Made by a program: the position numbers and the translations under genes
Part shown: piece after piece, positions 50,047 through 59,398 of the stretch
Position numbering within the stretch: the first letter of the stretch is position 1
Layout of the letters: the number at the start of each line of letters is the position of its first letter
From: Cellvibrionaceae bacterium
GTDB lineage: Bacteria > Pseudomonadota > Gammaproteobacteria > Pseudomonadales > Cellvibrionaceae
Assembly (NCBI GenBank): GCA_024707385.1
Contig: JANPZW010000015.1
Span: forward strand, 496,001-560,000
Length of the DNA: 64,000 nucleotides
Direction of reading: 5' to 3'
The notes under the pieces: model-generated
What the model saw: only the letters and a program-made list of their open reading frames with translations
Database searches by the model: none
What the model was told of the DNA's origin: nothing

Positions 50047-51846
50047 GTGTCTGATCTTAGTCACATCCGCAACTTCTCGATCATTGCTCATATTGATCAC
50101 GGTAAATCCACTTTGGCGGACCGTTTTATTCAAGTATGCGGCGGACTGGCTGATCGCGAAATGGAAGCTCAGGTGCTGGATTCCATGGATCTGGAACGTG
50201 AGCGGGGGATTACGATCAAGGCCCACAGCGTAACTCTGTATTACAAGGCGCGGGATAACAAAACCTACCAATTGAATTTCATTGATACTCCAGGCCATGT
50301 GGATTTTAGCTACGAGGTATCACGCTCTCTTGCCGCCTGTGAAGGCGCGCTGTTGGTGGTGGATGCAGCGCAGGGGGTTGAGGCGCAGTCGGTGGCCAAT
50401 TGCTATACCGCGATCGAACAGGGTTTGGAAGTTATTCCGATACTCAACAAAATGGATCTGCCTCAGGCAGACCCTGAACGTGTTGCGGATGAAATCGAAG
50501 AAATCATCGGCTTGGATGCGACTGATGCGGTTCGCTGCAGTGCGAAATCCGGACTGGGAATTGACGAGGTTCTGGAGCGTCTTGTCGCTTCCATTCCATC
50601 TCCGCAAGGCGACGCCAATGCTCCTCTGCAGGCGTTGATTATCGACTCGTGGTTTGACAATTATCTGGGCGTTGTTTCTCTTGTGCGGGTTAAGAATGGC
50701 ACGCTCAAAGTTAAGGATAAGATTATTTCGAAGACTATCGGCAAGTCTCATTTGGTCGATAGTGTCGGCGTCTTCAATCCGAAGCGCCAAGAGCTGGCGG
50801 AATTAAAAGCTGGCGAGGTGGGATTCGTTGTTGCAGGCATCAAAGATATTCACGGCGCCCCCGTGGGCGACACGATTACCCATGCCTCTACGCCGGATGT
50901 CGCCGCTTTACCCGGTTTTAAACGAGTCAAGCCTCAGGTTTATGCGGGTTTATTTCCAGTCAGCGCCGATGACTACGAAAGCTTCCGCGATGCGCTCGCC
51001 AAGTTGACACTCAACGACGCCTCCCTGTTTTATGAGCCGGAGAGTTCGGACGCATTGGGCTTCGGTTTTCGTTGCGGCTTTCTTGGCATGCTCCATATGG
51101 AAATTATCCAGGAGCGCTTGGAGCGCGAATACGATCTGGATTTGATCACCACTGCGCCGACAGTTGTATTCGAGGTGGTTAAAAACACCGGCGAAACAAT
51201 TTCTGTGGATAATCCTTCCAAACTTCCCGAAATCGGCAGCATTTCTGATATGCGTGAGCCGATTGTGCAAGCCAATATTCTGGTTCCACAGGAATACCTC
51301 GGCTCGGTCATTACCTTGTGCATAGACAAGCGTGGTGTGCAGAAGGATATTCAATATCTCGGGCACCAGGTTTCGGTTGTCTACGAGTTGCCGATGAACG
51401 AGGTGGTGTTGGATTTCTTTGATAAGCTGAAATCTGTCAGCCGCGGCTATGCCTCTCTGGACTACAGTTTTCTGCGCTTCCAAAGCGCTAATCTTGTGCG
51501 CTTGGATGTGCTGATCAATGGCGAGAAGGTGGATGCGTTGGCTTTGATTGTCCATCGCGAAACTGCGCACTACAAAGGCCGAGCCCTGACGGAAAAAATG
51601 AAGGATCTTATTCCTCGGCAAATGTTTGACGTGGCAATTCAAGCTGCAATAGGCGGGCAGATAATTGCGCGCACCACCGTAAAGGCGCTGCGCAAGAATG
51701 TGACCGCAAAATGTTACGGTGGCGATATCACGCGTAAGAAAAAACTGTTGGAAAAACAAAAAGCGGGCAAAAAGCGCATGAAGCAGGTAGGCAAGGTGGA
51801 GATACCACAGGAAGCGTTCCTTGCCGTGCTCAAAGTGGACAGCTAG
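50047..51846 (+). CDS. lepA: Elongation factor 4 (LepA)
   Basis: LepA is a ribosome-bound GTPase that back-translocates or assists ribosomes under stress and in assembly. The 599-residue protein has the P-loop AHIDHGKSTLADR, switch region RGITIKA, DTPGHVDFSYEVSR and NKMDLPQADPERV, plus the LepA-specific C-terminal end RKKKLLEKQKAGKKRMKQVG. The start is GTG 50047. lepB follows after 10 bases. Confidence 0.97.
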   Translation: MSDLSHIRNFSIIAHIDHGKSTLADRFIQVCGGLADREMEAQVLDSMDLERERGITIKAHSVTLYYKARDNKTYQLNFIDTPGHVDFSYEVSRSLAACEGALLVVDAAQGVEAQSVANCYTAIEQGLEVIPILNKMDLPQADPERVADEIEEIIGLDATDAVRCSAKSGLGIDEVLERLVASIPSPQGDANAPLQALIIDSWFDNYLGVVSLVRVKNGTLKVKDKIISKTIGKSHLVDSVGVFNPKRQELAELKAGEVGFVVAGIKDIHGAPVGDTITHASTPDVAALPGFKRVKPQVYAGLFPVSADDYESFRDALAKLTLNDASLFYEPESSDALGFGFRCGFLGMLHMEIIQERLEREYDLDLITTAPTVVFEVVKNTGETISVDNPSKLPEIGSISDMREPIVQANILVPQEYLGSVITLCIDKRGVQKDIQYLGHQVSVVYELPMNEVVLDFFDKLKSVSRGYASLDYSFLRFQSANLVRLDVLINGEKVDALALIVHRETAHYKGRALTEKMKDLIPRQMFDVAIQAAIGGQIIARTTVKALRKNVTAKCYGGDITRKKKLLEKQKAGKKRMKQVGKVEIPQEAFLAVLKVDS

Positions 51847-51856
51847 AGGTTAACGC

Positions 51857-52717
51857 ATGGATATAAATTTGCCCCTTATATTAATGATCGCCGTGGTGGT
51901 AACCGGGGTGGTTTGGCTTGGTGATTCCTTGTTGTTGGCCAAGTCGCGGCGGCGGGCGGCGGAACAGGTTGACCAACAATATGCCCACCTGCCCGAGGAT
52001 AAGAAAAGGGCGGATCAGGGCTATCTTGCTGCGTTGCACAAGGCAATCAAAGAACCTTTGGTGGTCGAGTATTCCAAGTCATTTTTTCCAATTTTGGCGA
52101 TCGTATTTGTTCTGCGCTCCTTTCTGATAGAGCCTTTCAAAATCCCCTCGGAATCGATGGTGCCAACTTTGGAGGTGGGGGATTTCATTGTCGTAAACAA
52201 GTATGCGTATGGTATTCGCTTGCCGGTTTTTCGCACTAAAATCATGGACTTGGGTAGCCCTCAAAGAGGTGATGTGGTGGTGTTCTTCCCGCCCCATGAA
52301 GACCGCTACTTCATTAAGCGGCTTATCGGCGTGCCCGGCGATAAAATTCAATTGCGCGACAATGTGCTCTACGTGAACGGCGTGAAGATGGAGCAGGAAT
52401 TCTTGGGGAAGGATCCTGTTAGTCGCTATGGTGCGGCGTGCTGGGGCGACTACCAGATTGTTAACGAGACCATAGACGGCAAAAAACACTTGGTGAGAAA
52501 ATGTCCAACCGGTGGCCAAGGTTTTAACGAGCGCACGTGGACTGTTCCCGATGGCCACTATTTCATGATGGGTGACAACCGGGATAACAGCCTGGACAGC
52601 CGGGTTTGGACGGATCCCTTTGTGCCGGACAGAAACATCGTAGGCAAAGCATTCGCTGTGTGGATGCACTGGAATGAAGGGTTACCGAGTTTTGGAAGGG
52701 CGGGCAGCATTAAGTAA
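51857..52717 (+). CDS. lepB: Signal peptidase I
   Basis: LepB removes signal peptides from exported proteins. The 286-residue protein has two N-terminal membrane segments, the catalytic Ser100 in PSESMVPTLEVGDF, the catalytic Lys154 in DRYFIKRLIGVPGD, and MGDNRDNSLDSR near the end. It lies in lepA-lepB-rnc-era-recO, the conserved gammaproteobacterial order. Confidence 0.97.
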   Translation: MDINLPLILMIAVVVTGVVWLGDSLLLAKSRRRAAEQVDQQYAHLPEDKKRADQGYLAALHKAIKEPLVVEYSKSFFPILAIVFVLRSFLIEPFKIPSESMVPTLEVGDFIVVNKYAYGIRLPVFRTKIMDLGSPQRGDVVVFFPPHEDRYFIKRLIGVPGDKIQLRDNVLYVNGVKMEQEFLGKDPVSRYGAACWGDYQIVNETIDGKKHLVRKCPTGGQGFNERTWTVPDGHYFMMGDNRDNSLDSRVWTDPFVPDRNIVGKAFAVWMHWNEGLPSFGRAGSIK

Positions 52718-52751
52718 TTGCTGCTCAGGTTTGGTGTAACGAGATATTGGT

Positions 52752-53170
52752 ATGAATAAGAATAAACAAGCCGGTATGAACAGCCTTCTTCTTTTGTTTG
52801 TGCTCGCCAGCTTTGGCTTTTTTTGACGTGCTTTTTTAAGATTGCGCCTGCGTATCTGGATAATCATTACATAGTTGCTGCACTGCGCAGTCTGGCCGAG
52901 GATCACCCGGAGGATCTCGCGCAATTAAGTAAAGAGACTATTCGCCAGGAGCTCAGCAAGTTCTACACGATCAATAATGTGCGCGGCGAGGCGGCAAAGG
53001 CCCTCGAAGTTGAGCGCAGACAGGAAAAAACCATCATCACCGTCGCCTACGAAACCAGAATTCCCTTTTTGGTGAATACGGACGTTGTGGTGAAATTCAA
53101 CAATGTTCTCGATTCATCGCGCCCGGATGAATGCTGCTCGGTAAGTGACAAAGATAGTGCAAAGAAGTAA
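52752..53170 (+). CDS. DUF4845 membrane protein, frameshifted
   Basis: Small DUF4845 proteins are usually encoded between lepB and rnc in pseudomonads and relatives. The N-terminus (ATG 52752) reads MNKNKQAGMNSLLLLFVLAS then a short membrane segment, and stops at a run of seven T (52818-52824). With one more T the frame continues TCFFKIAPAYLDNHYIV, then LSKFYTINNVRGEAAKAL and VAYETRIPFLVNTDVVVKF. One missing base explains the break; corrected length is about 139. The 3' end overlaps rnc. Function unknown. Confidence 0.8.
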
Positions 53171-53846
53171 ACAGCTAGCCCTTCTTGAACAGACGCTTGA
53201 TTACAAGTTTCTCAATCATTCCCTGCTTGATAATGCTCTGACGCACAGAAGTCACAGCGGCACAAACAATGAACGTCTGGAGTTTCTCGGCGATTCAATT
53301 TTGAATTTTATTGTCGCGGAACTCCTGTACCTGCGCTTTCCCCAGGCGCCGGAAGGCGATCTGAGCCGCTTGAGGGCCGCGCTGGTGCGCGGCGAGTCGC
53401 TGGCGGAAATTGCGAAGGATATAGCCTTGGGAGATTATCTGAATCTCGGCGAGGGTGAATTGAAAAGCGGAGGCTTTCGCAGAGCATCCATACTAGCGGA
53501 TGCGCTGGAAGCCGTAATCGGGGCCATTTATCTCGACTCTGGTTTGGAATCCTGCAAAACATTTATCCGCAAATGGTTTGATAGCCGTTTCAACGATTTA
53601 TCTTTGGCAACAGGTGAAAAAGACCCCAAGAGTCAGCTGCAAGAGTGGTTGCAGGGTCGTAGAAAACCGCTGCCGGTATATTCTGTGACGGAGATCGGTG
53701 GCGATTCTCACAATCAGCAATTTACTGTGGTTTGCTCTGTATCTCTTTTGGCTGACACATCCACCGCGACGGCGACCAGTCGTAAAGCAGCCGAGAAAGA
53801 GGCGGCCCTTATAATGCTGAAAAAGCTGGAGCAGGTATATGGCTGA
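53145..53846 (+). CDS. rnc: Ribonuclease III
   Basis: RNase III cleaves double-stranded RNA in rRNA and mRNA processing. The 233-residue protein has the catalytic signature NERLEFLGDSILNFIVAELL with acidic metal ligands, LADALEAVIGAIYLDSG, and a C-terminal dsRNA-binding domain (DPKSQLQEWLQGR, ATSRKAAEKEAALIML). The start is a GTG at 53145; GTG 53157 is possible. era starts 8 bases before its stop. Confidence 0.95.
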   Translation: MTKIVQRSKQLALLEQTLDYKFLNHSLLDNALTHRSHSGTNNERLEFLGDSILNFIVAELLYLRFPQAPEGDLSRLRAALVRGESLAEIAKDIALGDYLNLGEGELKSGGFRRASILADALEAVIGAIYLDSGLESCKTFIRKWFDSRFNDLSLATGEKDPKSQLQEWLQGRRKPLPVYSVTEIGGDSHNQQFTVVCSVSLLADTSTATATSRKAAEKEAALIMLKKLEQVYG

Positions 53847-54735
53847 CACACAGTCCCAATGTGGTTATGTCGCGATAGTGGGTAGGCCGAACGTTGGCAA
53901 ATCCACTTTGCTGAACCATTTGGTTGAGCAAAAAATCAGCATCACTTCCCGCAAACCGCAAACGACCCGACACAACATCACGGGAATCAAAACGTCTGGC
54001 AATGTTCAGATGATTTTTGTCGATACGCCCGGGATGCACAAAAAGGAATCCAACGCAGTTAACCGCTATATGAATCGGGTGGCAAACTCCGTGGCACAGG
54101 GGGTTGATGTCATCCTTTTTGTTGTTGATCGACTGATTTGGACCGAAGACGACGAGCTGGTTGCACAAAAATTGACTGGGCTTGGGCAGAAAACGGTATT
54201 AGTGGTTAACAAAGTCGACAAGCTCGAAGATCGGGCCGATCTTATTCCGCACCTCCAGATACTGCAGGAGCGCCTATCTCCCCTGGCGATAGTGCCGGTT
54301 TCCGCATTGCGCAATGCTAATCTGGCTGAGTTGGAAAAAGTTCTTGCCGAAAATTTGCCCCACGCCGACCATGTTTTTCCCGCTGATCAGATAACCGACA
54401 AGAGCTCCCGCTTTTTGGCCGCTGAGCTGGTGCGTGAAAAAATCATGCGGCAGCTCGGAGCGGAATTACCTTATCAGGTGACTGTCGATATCGAAGAGTT
54501 CCGCGAAGAGCAGGGGATTATCCATATATCCGCCCTGATTCTGGCGGAAAGGGACGGCCAGAAAAAGATCATTATTGGCGATGGTGGCTCCCGGCTTAAG
54601 TCCATCGGTCAATCGGCGCGCCTCGACATGGAAAAAATGTTCGATAGCAAAGTGATGCTGAAGCTCTGGGTAAAGGTCAAAACGGGTTGGTCCGATGACG
54701 ACCGCGCCCTGCGTAATCTCGGATATCTTGAGTAG
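53839..54735 (+). CDS. era: GTPase Era
   Basis: Era is a GTPase that binds 16S rRNA and helps small-subunit maturation. The 298 residues show G1 (GRPNVGKSTLLNH), switch I (PQTTRHNITGI), G3 (DTPGMHKKESNAVNRYM), G4 (NKVDKLED), and a C-terminal KH domain (KKIIIGDGGSRLKSIGQSAR). It overlaps rnc by 8 bases and precedes recO by 8. Confidence 0.97.
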   Translation: MADTQSQCGYVAIVGRPNVGKSTLLNHLVEQKISITSRKPQTTRHNITGIKTSGNVQMIFVDTPGMHKKESNAVNRYMNRVANSVAQGVDVILFVVDRLIWTEDDELVAQKLTGLGQKTVLVVNKVDKLEDRADLIPHLQILQERLSPLAIVPVSALRNANLAELEKVLAENLPHADHVFPADQITDKSSRFLAAELVREKIMRQLGAELPYQVTVDIEEFREEQGIIHISALILAERDGQKKIIIGDGGSRLKSIGQSARLDMEKMFDSKVMLKLWVKVKTGWSDDDRALRNLGYLE

Positions 54736-54743
54736 CGTTTTAT

Positions 54744-55451
54744 ATGGCGCCTTTATCGCAGGATAGGGCCTATGTTTTACATTTGCGCAAATATTCGGAT
54801 TCCCGCGTTATCCTGGAGTTGCTGACATCCCACTCTGGTGTGGTCCATGCGGTTGCCAGATTGCCGGGAAAGCGCGATCGTGCGAAGTTCGAGCCGTTTC
54901 AACCGCTTATTGTCGAGTTGTCCGGCGCTTCCGAGCTGAAAACCCTGCGGGTGTGTGAGGCGCACACAGATCTCTCTCTTAATCTCTCCGGTATATCTCT
55001 ATTCTGTGGTCTGTATATCAATGAGTTGATGCAAAGATTGCTGCGGCCCGGGGAGCCCTTTCCAGAGATTTTCCATTATTACGAAAGAGTACTTGAGTTT
55101 TTGGGCTTGAGTGCTGCGCAGATGGAAGTGGAATCCACACTGCGAAGAATGGAGTTTTTTATTTTGGCTCGACTTGGATTCGGAATTGATTTCTCCACAT
55201 GCGCGGTATCTGGTGAAGCCGTCGATGCAAAATGTTTATATATCTTTGAGCAAGGAAAAGGTTTTTCAATCTTCAAGGGCTCCGCGGATGGCGCGCGCGA
55301 AAGGTTGATTCCCGGAGCTCATCTTTTGGCTCTGGCCACAGGTAGCCTGAGTGAAGTCGAAGTGCTTAAGTCGGCCAAATATATTTCCCGCAGCGCACTT
55401 GCACCTCTGCTCGGCACTCGTCCGCTAAAAAGCCGTGAACTGTTTGTTTAG
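54744..55451 (+). CDS. recO: DNA repair protein RecO
   Basis: RecO loads RecA onto SSB-covered DNA with RecR in gap repair. The 235-residue protein begins DRAYVLHLRKYSDSRVILELL (OB fold) and has the helical domain with YINELMQRLLRPGEPFPEIFHYYE, matching family length and layout. pdxJ, which commonly follows recO, is missing; gacS lies tail to tail instead. Confidence 0.93.
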   Translation: MAPLSQDRAYVLHLRKYSDSRVILELLTSHSGVVHAVARLPGKRDRAKFEPFQPLIVELSGASELKTLRVCEAHTDLSLNLSGISLFCGLYINELMQRLLRPGEPFPEIFHYYERVLEFLGLSAAQMEVESTLRRMEFFILARLGFGIDFSTCAVSGEAVDAKCLYIFEQGKGFSIFKGSADGARERLIPGAHLLALATGSLSEVEVLKSAKYISRSALAPLLGTRPLKSRELFV

Positions 55452-55474
55452 CAAAAAGCTCTATTTTTTTTAGT

Positions 55475-58270
55475 CTAATCGTCGTAATCCGCAAACAACA
55501 CATCAATATCAATCTCTTCGCTCCAGCGCAATAGAATATGGGCTTCACTCAGCAGCACTTCTGCAAGTGCACCCACTTCTTCATACGCTTTCTGATGAAG
55601 GGTCTGTTCCAGCACTTTACTTGCGTTGCGCAAGGCGGGAACTCCACAATAACAGCAGCCTCCGTGAAGCTTATGGGTTACCTCCAGGAGCCGGCTCATA
55701 TCCTGGGCGGCAAGCGCTTCCTGGACATGCGTTACCGTGTCTGGAAGTGAAGAAACCAGCATCTTGAGCATCTCCGTCGCAAGGTCTGGCTTGTTTCTGG
55801 CGAGTCGCATGGATTCTGCCCAGTCGAAAAAGCCGGCCCGTTCCTGTTTGGAGGAATGTTGCACATCCTGTCCGTGGCGAGCGCCAAGTTCGGGTTTGTT
55901 GACTGGATGAACCTCCGCAGGATCAGTGTGCGCGCCGGTTTTTGTCCATCGCTCAATAATATGCTTGAGGTCACTCTCGCTCACGGGCTTGCTGAGAAAA
56001 TCATCCATCCCCGCCAAAAGTAACTGGGTCTTTTGTTCATTGACAGCATGGGCAGTGAGGGCCACGATCGGTGTTCGTGTATCGTTTTCATTTGCGCGAA
56101 GGACTTTCGTTGTTTCCAAACCATCCATGCCGGGCATTTGAACGTCCATTAGAATCAGATCGAAAGTTTCCTTCTTGCACGCGTCCACCACATCGTAACC
56201 ATTATTGTAGGCTCTGGCCTCAACACCCAAACCGCGCAGAAATTCGCAAACTAATTTCAAATTGGCTGGATTGTCATCCACAACCAAAATACGAAGGCTG
56301 CCACTTTTAATCGGCGGCAGAGTATTTTCGGCAGCTCCCAGCGGCAGCCTTTGGGCGATATTCAAAAGATTGCACATCGCTTGATGCAGCTGGCTGTGAA
56401 TCACAGGGCGTTGCACAATAATAGAATTCAAGCCGGCCATTTCTTCCTGCAGTATGCGTTGTAGCGCTGGTGGCGCCAGAACCACGGCAGGGAGTTTAAA
56501 AATCATGCGAATACGTTGGATGCCCTCTAGCAGCCGCTCTCGATCAAAATTGTTCTCCTCGGTGTAGGCGTCCAATATCAATATATCAATCGGCTGGTTT
56601 TCATGATTGGCCGCGATCACGTTGGAAATATTGCCAAATACATTTTCTTCAACAAAATTGACACCCCAGTTGGAGAGAAGATGGGTTACCTCCATGCGGC
56701 ACACTGGGTTGCAATCGAAAATCAGTGCATTGAGTCCATACAAGGAATTCACAAATGGAGACTGGGAAATTCTTTGGCGATCAATTCCCAGGCGAACGGT
56801 AAACCAGAAAGTGGCGCCTTTTTGCAGGTCGCTATCCACGCCAATTTCTCCTTTCATGCGATCCACCAGTCCTTTCGCAATGGCTAAGCCCAAGCCCGTA
56901 CCGCCCTGGAAGCGGCTATCGCTGTTGTCAACTTTGGTGAATGCGGAAAAAAGTTTTTCCTGTTGCTCCTGGGAAAGACCAATACCATTATCTGTGACGC
57001 TGAATTTAATTTCGACCTGGTTGTCCATCTCGCCAAGGCTGATCGCACGGACAACAATATTTCCATGCAGGGAAAATTTTATCGAATTTGATATGAGATT
57101 GGTGAGCACTTGTTTAAGTCTTTGCGGGTCACCAAGCAGGTTTCGCGGCACATTGTGATTAATGATTGAAACAAGGCGCATATTCTTCTCATGCGCTTGA
57201 GGGGCGTATATGGCGAAGACCTCTTCAATCAGCTCTCGCACGTATATGGGTTTGTACTCGAGGGTCAGCTGTCCGGTTTCCAGTTTGGAAAAGTCGAGTA
57301 TGTCATTGATGACGGAAAGCAATCCTTGGGCGGATTGTTCAATAGTGGTCAGATAGTCTTTCTGCTGGTTGGATATATTGGTTTTTAGCAGCAGGCTGGT
57401 GAAGCCGAGAATTCCGTTCAGTGGTGTTCGCAATTCGTGACTTGTGTTGGCGAGAAACTCGGATTTTGCTCTGCTCGCCTGCAGTGCGTTTTTGCGCGCA
57501 AAATCAAGTTCAATGTTTTGAATCTCGACTGTTTCAAGAGTTTCGCGCAGCTCTTTGGTTGATTGATCAACGTTTGTCTGCATTTCCTCGCGAATCGATT
57601 GCTGCATCAAAATCATCTCGTTGAGAGATTCAATCAACTCGTTGTACAGGTGATTTTTGCTGTTGTTGAGCAGCTTTCCCGAGTTGTTCAGCAGGGTTTG
57701 GCGCAGATCGTTCAATATGTCCTTGAGAGGTGATGTAACCGCTTCATAAAGACGTGATGAGAAGTGTGCGGTTAACAGAAACACGAAGAGGGCAACTGAC
57801 ATCAGAATGAGGTAACCCTGATATCTGGAAACTTCCAGATCGCCTTTCTGAATGCCGACAACCAACCATTTTTGTGATGTCTGGTTTTCAGTCGGTATGG
57901 AGTAAAAAATAGTGTTGTTGATTGACTTTGAGGTTTTTACATCCAGAAAGGGAATTTGATTGGTTGCGCCCAGAGGCAGCGCGAGATTTTCGATCTGTTT
58001 ACTGTTGCCATCATAAATACTGAGGTGGGAGATGGTTTCGATGCCCAATACCAATTGGGCCGTTTGCACGAGCAAGGCGTGATCCATTGAGTCGTACTTC
58101 AGAAGCGGCAATAAAGTTGCTTCGGCAATTCCGCTGATCTGACTCTCGAAGGATTGAATTAATCGGCCCTGAATAAAAACAAAGCTTGTGGCTAAAAGGC
58201 TGATGGCGAGAAAAACCGGCAATATGCCGAGAAAAATAATTCGGCGAGTAAAAGGTCGCGTGTGAATCAT
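55475..58270 (-). CDS. gacS: GacS/BarA-type hybrid sensor histidine kinase
   Basis: This 931-residue tripartite kinase has two transmembrane helices (about 10-34 and 152-172) flanking a periplasmic sensor, a linker/HAMP-like and coiled-coil region, HisKA with the phospho-His in NTSHELRTPLNG (about His278), HATPase (NLISNSIKFS, GGTGLGLAIAKGLV), a degenerate receiver, a canonical receiver with phospho-Asp in LILMDVQMPGMDG (about Asp709), and a C-terminal Hpt domain with HKLHGG (about His866). GacS/BarA acts through GacA/UvrY to control CsrA-binding small RNAs. The name rests on architecture and on the nearby cysM-relA-mazG order of pseudomonads. Confidence 0.88.
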   Translation of the reverse strand: MIHTRPFTRRIIFLGILPVFLAISLLATSFVFIQGRLIQSFESQISGIAEATLLPLLKYDSMDHALLVQTAQLVLGIETISHLSIYDGNSKQIENLALPLGATNQIPFLDVKTSKSINNTIFYSIPTENQTSQKWLVVGIQKGDLEVSRYQGYLILMSVALFVFLLTAHFSSRLYEAVTSPLKDILNDLRQTLLNNSGKLLNNSKNHLYNELIESLNEMILMQQSIREEMQTNVDQSTKELRETLETVEIQNIELDFARKNALQASRAKSEFLANTSHELRTPLNGILGFTSLLLKTNISNQQKDYLTTIEQSAQGLLSVINDILDFSKLETGQLTLEYKPIYVRELIEEVFAIYAPQAHEKNMRLVSIINHNVPRNLLGDPQRLKQVLTNLISNSIKFSLHGNIVVRAISLGEMDNQVEIKFSVTDNGIGLSQEQQEKLFSAFTKVDNSDSRFQGGTGLGLAIAKGLVDRMKGEIGVDSDLQKGATFWFTVRLGIDRQRISQSPFVNSLYGLNALIFDCNPVCRMEVTHLLSNWGVNFVEENVFGNISNVIAANHENQPIDILILDAYTEENNFDRERLLEGIQRIRMIFKLPAVVLAPPALQRILQEEMAGLNSIIVQRPVIHSQLHQAMCNLLNIAQRLPLGAAENTLPPIKSGSLRILVVDDNPANLKLVCEFLRGLGVEARAYNNGYDVVDACKKETFDLILMDVQMPGMDGLETTKVLRANENDTRTPIVALTAHAVNEQKTQLLLAGMDDFLSKPVSESDLKHIIERWTKTGAHTDPAEVHPVNKPELGARHGQDVQHSSKQERAGFFDWAESMRLARNKPDLATEMLKMLVSSLPDTVTHVQEALAAQDMSRLLEVTHKLHGGCCYCGVPALRNASKVLEQTLHQKAYEEVGALAEVLLSEAHILLRWSEEIDIDVLFADYDD

Positions 58271-58333
58271 AATAATGTGGATGCGTCGATGGGTTGCTCT
58301 TGATTAGGATTTTTCGTGCGAGCCAGTGGATGG

Positions 58334-58377
58334 GGCGGGAAAATTCGTCGGCGTAGTGATAATGTTTCTTTCCCGCC
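58334..58377. repeat. 9-bp inverted repeat between gacS and cysM
   Basis: GGCGGGAAA (58334-58342) and TTTCCCGCC (58369-58377) are perfect inverse copies separated by 26 bases, about 65-105 bases upstream of gacS. They could form a leader hairpin in gacS mRNA or bind a dimeric regulator. Confidence 0.5.
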
Positions 58378-58407
58378 ATCTCTCCGAAGTCCGGCGATCG
58401 ACCGGCG

Positions 58408-58436
58408 TTTCACGATAGCATAATTCCGGCTAGAAT
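58408..58436 (+). promoter_or_regulatory. Possible promoter for cysM
   Basis: TTTCAC (58408-58413), a 17-base spacer and TAGAAT (58431-58436) lie 38 bases before the start. The -10 matches five of six positions; the -35 is poor. Confidence 0.32.
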
Positions 58437-58474
58437 ATGCCTCCTTTTGCCTTCAGTCACGCATTTGAAATCTC

Positions 58475-59365
58475 ATGCACTATCCCACCATAGAAGAATT
58501 CGTCGGCAATACTCCGCTGGTCCGACTGCAGAGGTTGGGGCGGCCGGGTGCCAATACACTGCTTGTCAAGCTTGAGGGCAATAACCCCGCGGGATCGGTA
58601 AAAGACCGTCCTGCGCTATCCATGATTCGCCATGCGGAATTGCGCGGTGAAATTCGCCCGGGGGATTGCCTCATTGAGGCCACCAGCGGTAACACAGGAA
58701 TAGCCCTGGCAATGGCTGCAGCCATCAAGGGTTACCGGATGATATTGATCATGCCGGACAATGCGACCAATGAGCGCAAGGCGTCGATGCTTGCTTATGG
58801 CGCCGAGTTGATCCTGGTGTCCAAAGAGGAGGGAATGGAAGGCGCGCGGGACCTGGCGAAACGCCTTGAACAAGAAGGCAAGGGCAAGGTGCTCGACCAG
58901 TTTGCCAATCCGGATAACCCGCTGGCCCACTATGAGACGACGGGCCCGGAAATCTGGCGGCAAACCAATGGGACGATCACGCACTTCATCAGCTCCATGG
59001 GGACCACCGGGACGATTGTGGGAACTTCCAGGTATCTTAAGCGCCAAAACCCGGCCATACAGATCATTGGGTTGCAGCCGGCAGAAGGGGCGGCCATTCC
59101 CGGCATTCGACGCTGGCCCCCGGAATATCTGCCGCAGATCTTCGATGACCGAAACATTGATCAGATCCTTAATATCGGACAAGCCGATGCGGAGCGAACC
59201 ATGCGCGACTTGGCGCGTATGGAGGGCATATGCTGCGGCGTATCCTCTGGCGGGGCGGTGGCCGCTGCCTTGGAATTGGATCAAACTTTAAATGACGCGG
59301 TGATCGTCGCCATTATCTGTGACCGTGGTGATCGTTACCTCAGCTCCGGAATATTCAATGTCTAG
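58475..59365 (+). CDS. cysM: O-acetylserine sulfhydrylase B (cysteine synthase)
   Basis: CysM joins O-acetylserine with sulfide or thiosulfate to give cysteine. The 296-residue PLP enzyme has the PLP lysine in NPAGSVKDRPALSM, the substrate loop EATSGNTGIALAMAAAIKGY, and GTTGTIVGTSRYLK. IQIIGLQPAEGAAIPGIRRWP and the length favour CysM over CysK. It precedes relA as in Pseudomonas, but the rRNA methyltransferase gene rlmD normally between them is missing. Confidence 0.94.
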   Translation: MHYPTIEEFVGNTPLVRLQRLGRPGANTLLVKLEGNNPAGSVKDRPALSMIRHAELRGEIRPGDCLIEATSGNTGIALAMAAAIKGYRMILIMPDNATNERKASMLAYGAELILVSKEEGMEGARDLAKRLEQEGKGKVLDQFANPDNPLAHYETTGPEIWRQTNGTITHFISSMGTTGTIVGTSRYLKRQNPAIQIIGLQPAEGAAIPGIRRWPPEYLPQIFDDRNIDQILNIGQADAERTMRDLARMEGICCGVSSGGAVAAALELDQTLNDAVIVAIICDRGDRYLSSGIFNV

Positions 59366-59398
59366 TGATGTATTGATTGCAATAGAGTTTGACAGGAC

